NCBI GenBank assembly: GCA_900313155.1
Contig: OMQE01000132.1
Location: 1 to 9,735 of the forward strand
Direction of reading: 5' to 3'
DNA length: 9,735 nt
Source of the DNA: an uncultured Rhodospirillaceae bacterium
Lineage (GTDB): Bacteria; Pseudomonadota; Alphaproteobacteria; RF32; CAG-239
The notes beneath the pieces are model-generated. The model made no database searches. It worked only from the letters and a program-made list of their open reading frames with translations, and was not told the DNA's origin. Below, one piece after another: positions 5,786-9,735 of this stretch (the stretch's first letter is position 1; each line of letters starts with the position of its first letter). Made by a program: the position numbers and the translations under genes.

Positions 5786-6568
5786 ATGCGCATTTTTTAT
5801 TGCGGAGACGTGGTGGCGCGTGCCGGACGCGACGTGGTGTTGGAAAATATAAAAAACATTCGAGAACAATACAAAATTGATGTGATGCTGGTTAACGTGG
5901 AAAACGCCGCACACGGTTTTGGCGTTACACCGGGAATTTGTCGCGATTTTTTGGAAAAAGGCGCAGATGTTTTAGTTTTGGGGAATCATTTTCTGAATCG
6001 CCGAGAAATTGCCCCGTTTTTGGAAGAATGTAAAACAATTGTGCGACCGGCAAACATTCCGGAAGGTAATGTCGGGCGTGGTTTTACAACCTACGAATTG
6101 GTCGACGGACGCAAAATTTTGGTCATACAGGTGTTGGGACGGTTGTTTATGGAAGCCGTTGATTGTCCGTTGCAAACTATTGATAAAATTTTGCAAACAA
6201 ATTCGTTGGGACGTCAGGTGCAGGCTGTTTTTGTGGATATCCACGCCGAAGCAACATCAGAAAAATTGGCGCTTGGATACTATTTAGACGGCAAAGTTTC
6301 TTGTGTTGCCGGCACGCATACGCATGTGCCGACTGCCGATGCCCGTGTTTTGCCGAAAGGAACGGCATATATTACCGACGTTGGCATGTGCGGTGACTAT
6401 AATTCGGTGCTGGGTTTTGATGTTCAAGCGCCCATTAACCGCCTTAAACGCCATTATGTTGATGACCGCTTAACGCCGGCAAACGGGAAGGGAACTCTTT
6501 TCGGTATTTTTGTTGAAACCGACGATAAAACCGGTTTGGCTAAAGAAATCAAACAAATCAAAATTTAG
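5786..6568 (+). CDS. ymdB: YmdB-family metallophosphoesterase (2',3'-cNMP phosphodiesterase type)
   Basis: 260 residues, the family's usual length (TIGR00282-type). The dinuclear metal ligands known from Bacillus YmdB are all present: Asp8 (CGDVV), Glu39 and Asn40 (NVENAA), Asn67 and His68 (LGNH), His153 (DIHAEATSEK), His178 and His180 (AGTHTHVPTADARVLP). GTAYITDVGMCG (192-203) is also diagnostic. Members hydrolyse 2',3'-cyclic nucleotides in vitro and affect biofilm and motility in Bacillus; the role in proteobacteria is not established. The usual GNHTWD reads GNHFLN, leaving the ligands intact. A strong Shine-Dalgarno AGGAG (5775-5779) lies 6 bases before the ATG. It is the only complete plus-strand gene, and its TAG stop overlaps the stop of the convergent hydrolase gene. 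It should not be confused with the unrelated E. coli macrodomain protein also named YmdB. Confidence 0.93.
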   Translation: MRIFYCGDVVARAGRDVVLENIKNIREQYKIDVMLVNVENAAHGFGVTPGICRDFLEKGADVLVLGNHFLNRREIAPFLEECKTIVRPANIPEGNVGRGFTTYELVDGRKILVIQVLGRLFMEAVDCPLQTIDKILQTNSLGRQVQAVFVDIHAEATSEKLALGYYLDGKVSCVAGTHTHVPTADARVLPKGTAYITDVGMCGDYNSVLGFDVQAPINRLKRHYVDDRLTPANGKGTLFGIFVETDDKTGLAKEIKQIKI

Positions 6569-7314
6569 TCAGCACGAATCTGCATATAGGCCTTTTGCCA
6601 ACCGCTGTTGTGCGATGCACCTTGCACATAAACAATTGTTGCTTTATCTGCCACAAAATTTTCCGTAATCTGCGGAACGATGTTGTCATCATCAGTGCCG
6701 ACATAGTGTTTTTGCTTGAATTGAGCGTATTGTGCTTGATAATTTTGCAAGTCGTCAGATTCTGTAAGTGGCGGTAAATGGTGATAATCGGTCCAAGCTT
6801 TTACATCTAAATTACCGGCAATTGTGACCAACTTTTCAACATTCAAATCATGATATTTTAGTGCCACTAAGCCGGCAATTTGTGCCCCGCCGGAAAAGCC
6901 TACCAAGGTTACCGGTTGCCGGTCAGCAATTTGGTGCACTGCCTCGTATTGAGCCTGAATTGTTTGCGGAGAAAAACGTGCCGTTGACCAATATTTTGGG
7001 GCACACTTCTCGTCTTCAACAAATTGGCACGGTCGCGCCATATAAACCACATTGTCATGCGAATCGGCAAATGCCAATTCGCGCACTAGTGTTCCGTGTG
7101 GTGTCGGGTTGGAGCTTAATCGTCCGTTTGCCCGAAAGGCATAACCGTCACCTTCTATATATATTTTAAAAGGGGCACTCGGATTGGTAATTTTTTGCCA
7201 TGTTGCTATTTTAAAAGTTGATGTTTGAATTTCTTGATACTCAAACTGTGTCGGCACTTCAACAGAAGTGCAAGCTGTCAGTCCGCAGCAAAACAAACCC
7301 AGCAATCTTTTCAT
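6565..7314 (-). CDS. Lipoprotein with alpha/beta-hydrolase fold
   Basis: 249 residues. A short lipoprotein signal ends in lipobox LTAC with Cys15; Thr at +2 permits outer-membrane sorting. The serine-hydrolase elbow GFSGG places the nucleophile at Ser141; His235 in GASHNSGW is the probable catalytic His, and one of Asp208-210 (GTDDDNIVP) the probable acid. IYIEGDGYAF (51-60) would supply the oxyanion region. A Cys96-Cys104 pair (RPCQFVEDEKC) suits a disulfide in an exported protein. Substrate is unknown. The ATG is 1 base after the stop of the VirB8-like gene (TAA C ATG) with no Shine-Dalgarno site, so translation is probably coupled to it. Its stop overlaps the ymdB stop by convergent arrangement. 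The fold is confident; the function is not. Confidence 0.82.
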   Translation of the reverse strand: MKRLLGLFCCGLTACTSVEVPTQFEYQEIQTSTFKIATWQKITNPSAPFKIYIEGDGYAFRANGRLSSNPTPHGTLVRELAFADSHDNVVYMARPCQFVEDEKCAPKYWSTARFSPQTIQAQYEAVHQIADRQPVTLVGFSGGAQIAGLVALKYHDLNVEKLVTIAGNLDVKAWTDYHHLPPLTESDDLQNYQAQYAQFKQKHYVGTDDDNIVPQITENFVADKATIVYVQGASHNSGWQKAYMQIRAD

Positions 7315-7315
7315 G

Positions 7316-8092
7316 TTAATACATCATCATATTATATTTAATGTTACTTGGAACTTCATCCGGTCCGCCACGATAATCTCCCTGATATGACAAGGTGTAA
7401 CTATATACCAAAAATCCGTATGGATTCAAAATACGATCTTCCGGACGACGAAATTGCAATCTGCGGTCATAACCGATACGAACGGTGGCGCGCCATACAT
7501 CTACCTTCGGTTTTGGGTTATCGCGCGTCACATCATAGGTTTTGAACTGCACAATCCACATAGAGCGAGAAACGTGCTTGGTCCAGTCTATTTCAACATA
7601 GCGTTGCAAGCCCAGCATTTTGAACTGATTTTCGACAATTGCCGCATCTTTTTCCTTAAAACTGTTAAAGACCGAATTTGAAGAATACCAATACAAAATA
7701 GAGCCTTTACGCCAACGATCTTTGAGCTCGGCATAGTCTTCCGTTACGGTGTATCGCAAGGTAATATAATCGCGCAAATATTGTTCGGCAATCAAATCAC
7801 TGGCATAATAGTTGATTTCGTCTTTTTGCAACATTTCGAGCTGATTTTCCTGCGCATTTATTTTAAACAGGCGCGGTTCAACATGTTGTTCCGGCAACAG
7901 AGAAAAAATAACGCATGAAAGCGCCATATTTAAGCAAATGCTCAAACAAGTCACAATCACCAAAAAGCGAGATGTCCATAAATATCTGCGTTCCGGAAAA
8001 GCATCAACATGCACCCGTTCCGGAAAGTAACCTAAAACATCGGGTGATTCTTTTTCCTTATATTTAAACAGCGTACCTAATATTGAAACCAT
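7316..8092 (-). CDS. VirB8-like inner-membrane protein (type IV secretion family)
   Basis: 258 residues. A cytoplasmic N-terminus of about 42 residues, one membrane segment (about 43-65, FLVIVTCLSICLNMALSCVIF), then a periplasmic domain of VirB8/NTF2-like type. Supporting signs are YLRDYITLRYTVTED (105-119), WIVQFKTYDVT (179-189) and the near-C-terminal NPYGFLVYSYTLSY (223-236), matching the VirB8 NPLGF motif. VirB8 is an assembly factor of type IV secretion inner-membrane complexes. No other VirB/Trb/Dot gene is visible; the next gene in the operon is a lipoprotein hydrolase. The start is the ATG at 8090-8092 with GAGG (8104-8107) 11 bases upstream; a longer frame would need a TTG start at 8137. 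The tail ends NMMMY. The family call rests on motifs seen by eye; it could be a stand-alone relative. Confidence 0.72.
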   Translation of the reverse strand: MVSILGTLFKYKEKESPDVLGYFPERVHVDAFPERRYLWTSRFLVIVTCLSICLNMALSCVIFSLLPEQHVEPRLFKINAQENQLEMLQKDEINYYASDLIAEQYLRDYITLRYTVTEDYAELKDRWRKGSILYWYSSNSVFNSFKEKDAAIVENQFKMLGLQRYVEIDWTKHVSRSMWIVQFKTYDVTRDNPKPKVDVWRATVRIGYDRRLQFRRPEDRILNPYGFLVYSYTLSYQGDYRGGPDEVPSNIKYNMMMY

Positions 8093-8128
8093 GCTATTTT
8101 TTACCTCTTTTTTGCTCTTGATATGTAT

Positions 8129-8173
8129 AATAATCAAAAAAGTGTAATAAAATGTTAATTTTTAATGATTATT
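8129..8173. repeat. Spaced inverted repeat in the virB8-like/tolC-like divergent region
   Basis: AATAATCA (8129-8136) and TGATTATT (8166-8173) are perfect 8-bp complements 29 bases apart, and the match continues on both sides after a 2-base bulge (TAT/ATA). It sits in the 120-base AT-rich region between two divergent genes and could be a pair of operator half-sites for both. AT content makes chance likely enough to keep confidence low. No convincing -35/-10 pair was found here for either gene, although TATAAT occurs at 8126-8131. Confidence 0.25.
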
Positions 8174-8212
8174 GTATAGGTAGATAATTGACTCGAGTAA
8201 AAGGATACAAAC

Positions 8213-9735
8213 ATGAAAAAACTGTTTTGTTTGATATTTTCAACTTTGACGTTAGTCGGGTGCATGAATAATAAGCAACCCAGCGGACAAAGCTATGTGG
8301 TAAGCGGCCCCGATGCCGTATATTATACCGATTGGGATAAAGCCATTCGCTATGATGTTGATATGCAAAATATGTATGCCAACACCCCAACCAAAATTGA
8401 AAAGCCGATTGATATGTACATGACAATGGCTCTGGCTTTGAAATATAATTACAGCGGACGTGTAATGCGCTATCAGGAAAGCCTGCTGAAAGCCGGACGC
8501 TCCGGCTATTCGCATTTGCCGGAAATTGCCACCAATGCCGGTTATGTCAACACCAACTACAATGATACTTCACCGGATTTGAAAGTAGCATGGAATGTGT
8601 TGGATATTTCCACACTTTACTATATGAATAATGACCAAACATTTAAGCAAAATGTTTCTGTTGAAGTAAGCCGTAAGGTTATTCAAAATATTTTGCAGGA
8701 AGCACGCGTTCTTTATTGGAAGGCTATTACCGCACAACGTTTGTTACCGGTTATTGATGCCACCATTGAACACATCACACTTGATGTTGATGAGATGAAC
8801 GCCAAAGCCAAAGAGCTGGCGCAAAACGGCGAAACACCTTCAACCGCCGATTTGCAGAAAAAACGCCAATATATGGAAGAAGTCCAAAAACTTTCCGAGT
8901 TGAAACGTGATATGGAAACCGCTCACGAACGTTTGGCTTCACTTATGGGGTTGCATCCGTCAACAGAATTTACGTTGGTCGGTAAAGAATACGGCAATTT
9001 TGCTTTGCCGGAAATGAAGTCCGACTTGGCAAAGCTGGAGTGGTTGGCCTTGACAAATCGTCCGGAAATGAAAGTACATGATTTACTCTTGGGCTCTGAC
9101 GATTTGCAAATGGTTATTAACAACTTCCGTGATGATACTGCCGGAAACTACATTGATAACCCGCAAGCTTATGCGCAAAAATGGTGCTACGCCGCACGTC
9201 AGGCTTCTATGAGTGTTTATGAAAATACCAGAGGTTTGGATGAATCCGCTTTGGCAACACTACGTCGCCAACGCATGACCTCGCTCATTTTGAACCAAGT
9301 TTATGTAGGTTGGGCACGCTATACCTCTGCTGAAGAAGATTACCAAATTGCCATGGAAATTGCCGGTACGTCGGAAAATATTGCCGAAGACATTGTCAGC
9401 GCCCGCGGCAGTAAGGCAATGAAAAGCCAAATGGAGGCCGCCCGTGCCATTGAAGATGAAACAAAGGCATCTTTGGCCTATGTTGATTTGCAAGATGCTT
9501 TGGGCGCACTTTATGCCACCATCGGCTTAGATGCTGTTCCTTATTATATGTTGAACGAATCGCCGTCAACAATTGCCATGAACTTGCGCGAAACACTGGA
9601 AAAATGGCGTTTGGGCGAATTTACACCGGAAGCACGTCCATATTTGCTCGACTTGCCGAGTCGCCGTCCGCCGGTTAATTTGTCTGACGAAAAACTGTTG
9701 CCGGATGTGACCTACCAAACCGGTGAACACATTAA
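8213..9735 (+). CDS. TolC-family outer-membrane efflux lipoprotein (runs off right edge)
   Basis: 507 codons are visible with no stop before the window end. The signal peptide ends in lipobox LVGC with Cys17. Two TolC/OEP-like halves follow: the first (about 65-255) has IDMYMTMALALKYNYSGRV, a WNVLDIS strand segment (127-133), a long helix (VSRKVIQNILQEARVLYW) and LASLMGLHPS; the second (about 272-440) starts LEWLALTNRPEMKV and ends LGALYATIGLD. These are typical repeat landmarks of TolC/CusC-type exit ducts that pair with inner-membrane efflux pumps or type I secretion systems. The second half seems to lack a clear beta-barrel hairpin. Shine-Dalgarno AAGGA (8201-8205) lies 7 bases before the ATG. 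It is divergent from the VirB8-like gene. A partner pump, if any, would lie beyond the right edge. Confidence 0.8.
   Translation, partial: MKKLFCLIFSTLTLVGCMNNKQPSGQSYVVSGPDAVYYTDWDKAIRYDVDMQNMYANTPTKIEKPIDMYMTMALALKYNYSGRVMRYQESLLKAGRSGYSHLPEIATNAGYVNTNYNDTSPDLKVAWNVLDISTLYYMNNDQTFKQNVSVEVSRKVIQNILQEARVLYWKAITAQRLLPVIDATIEHITLDVDEMNAKAKELAQNGETPSTADLQKKRQYMEEVQKLSELKRDMETAHERLASLMGLHPSTEFTLVGKEYGNFALPEMKSDLAKLEWLALTNRPEMKVHDLLLGSDDLQMVINNFRDDTAGNYIDNPQAYAQKWCYAARQASMSVYENTRGLDESALATLRRQRMTSLILNQVYVGWARYTSAEEDYQIAMEIAGTSENIAEDIVSARGSKAMKSQMEAARAIEDETKASLAYVDLQDALGALYATIGLDAVPYYMLNESPSTIAMNLRETLEKWRLGEFTPEARPYLLDLPSRRPPVNLSDEKLLPDVTYQTGEHI

Noticed and set aside
8169..9596. Minus-strand open frames opposite the TolC-like gene (8169-8426, 8252-8515, 8923-9123, 9260-9493, 9396-9596)
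   Set aside because: They are shadows of the long plus-strand frame from 8213, which has a signal peptide, lipobox and TolC landmarks.
1..9735. Frequent short word ACCGGT/GCCGG across the window, reminiscent of a DNA uptake sequence
   Set aside because: Copies occur mostly inside genes in frames encoding Thr-Gly, Ala-Gly or Pro, with variable flanks and no fixed longer core. Codon preference explains them; a genome-wide count would be needed to argue otherwise.

Overview
The window looks like a chromosomal piece of an AT-leaning Gram-negative bacterium, most likely an alphaproteobacterium. The grounds are a complete LPS-export gene block (kdsD, lptC/lptA, lptB), a long-form hpf followed by ptsN, an LptB of alphaproteobacterial style, a YmdB-type phosphodiesterase, and a VirB8-like protein. 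The taxonomic call is an inference from protein style. There are no rRNA or tRNA genes, CRISPR arrays, insertion sequences or phage genes in the window.

Layout. Bases 1-219 (minus strand) hold the 5' part of an unrecognised gene with its own good promoter. It is separated by a clear Rho-independent terminator (302-334) from a long minus-strand block. Read in the direction of transcription (right to left), that block is: a small secreted Spy/CpxP-like protein (5237-5644), a second secreted Spy-like protein with a long acidic extension (4498-5166), kdsD (3499-4467), a single gene fusing LptC and LptA (2239-3495), lptB (1490-2236), then hpf (837-1397) and ptsN (366-809). Junctions from kdsD to lptB are 2-3 bases, so those genes are surely co-transcribed. 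A 92-base gap with a TATAAT box and a palindrome precedes hpf, where rpoN sits in the classical gene order.

A divergent region at 5645-5785 separates this block from ymdB (5786-6568, plus strand). The ymdB stop codon overlaps that of a convergent lipoprotein alpha/beta hydrolase gene (6565-7314, minus). That gene is 1 base downstream of a VirB8-like inner-membrane protein gene (7316-8092, minus) and has no ribosome binding site of its own. Divergent from virB8-like, across 120 AT-rich bases, a TolC-family outer-membrane lipoprotein gene (8213 to beyond the window end) runs off the right edge.

How they fit together. Most of the window concerns the cell envelope: KdsD makes arabinose 5-phosphate for Kdo in the LPS core, LptB and the LptC-LptA fusion power and carry LPS across the periplasm, and the two Spy-like proteins are probable periplasmic chaperones or stress proteins. 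Hpf (ribosome hibernation) and EIIANtr (PtsN) are their conserved neighbours. The most interesting points are the LptC-LptA fusion with an apparent extra repeat in the LptA part, the missing rpoN, the matched pair of Spy-like genes upstream of the LPS genes, and a VirB8-like protein without visible type IV secretion partners but coupled to a lipoprotein hydrolase. No gene-free stretch exceeds 300 bases; the longest, about 146 bases, is 220-365.
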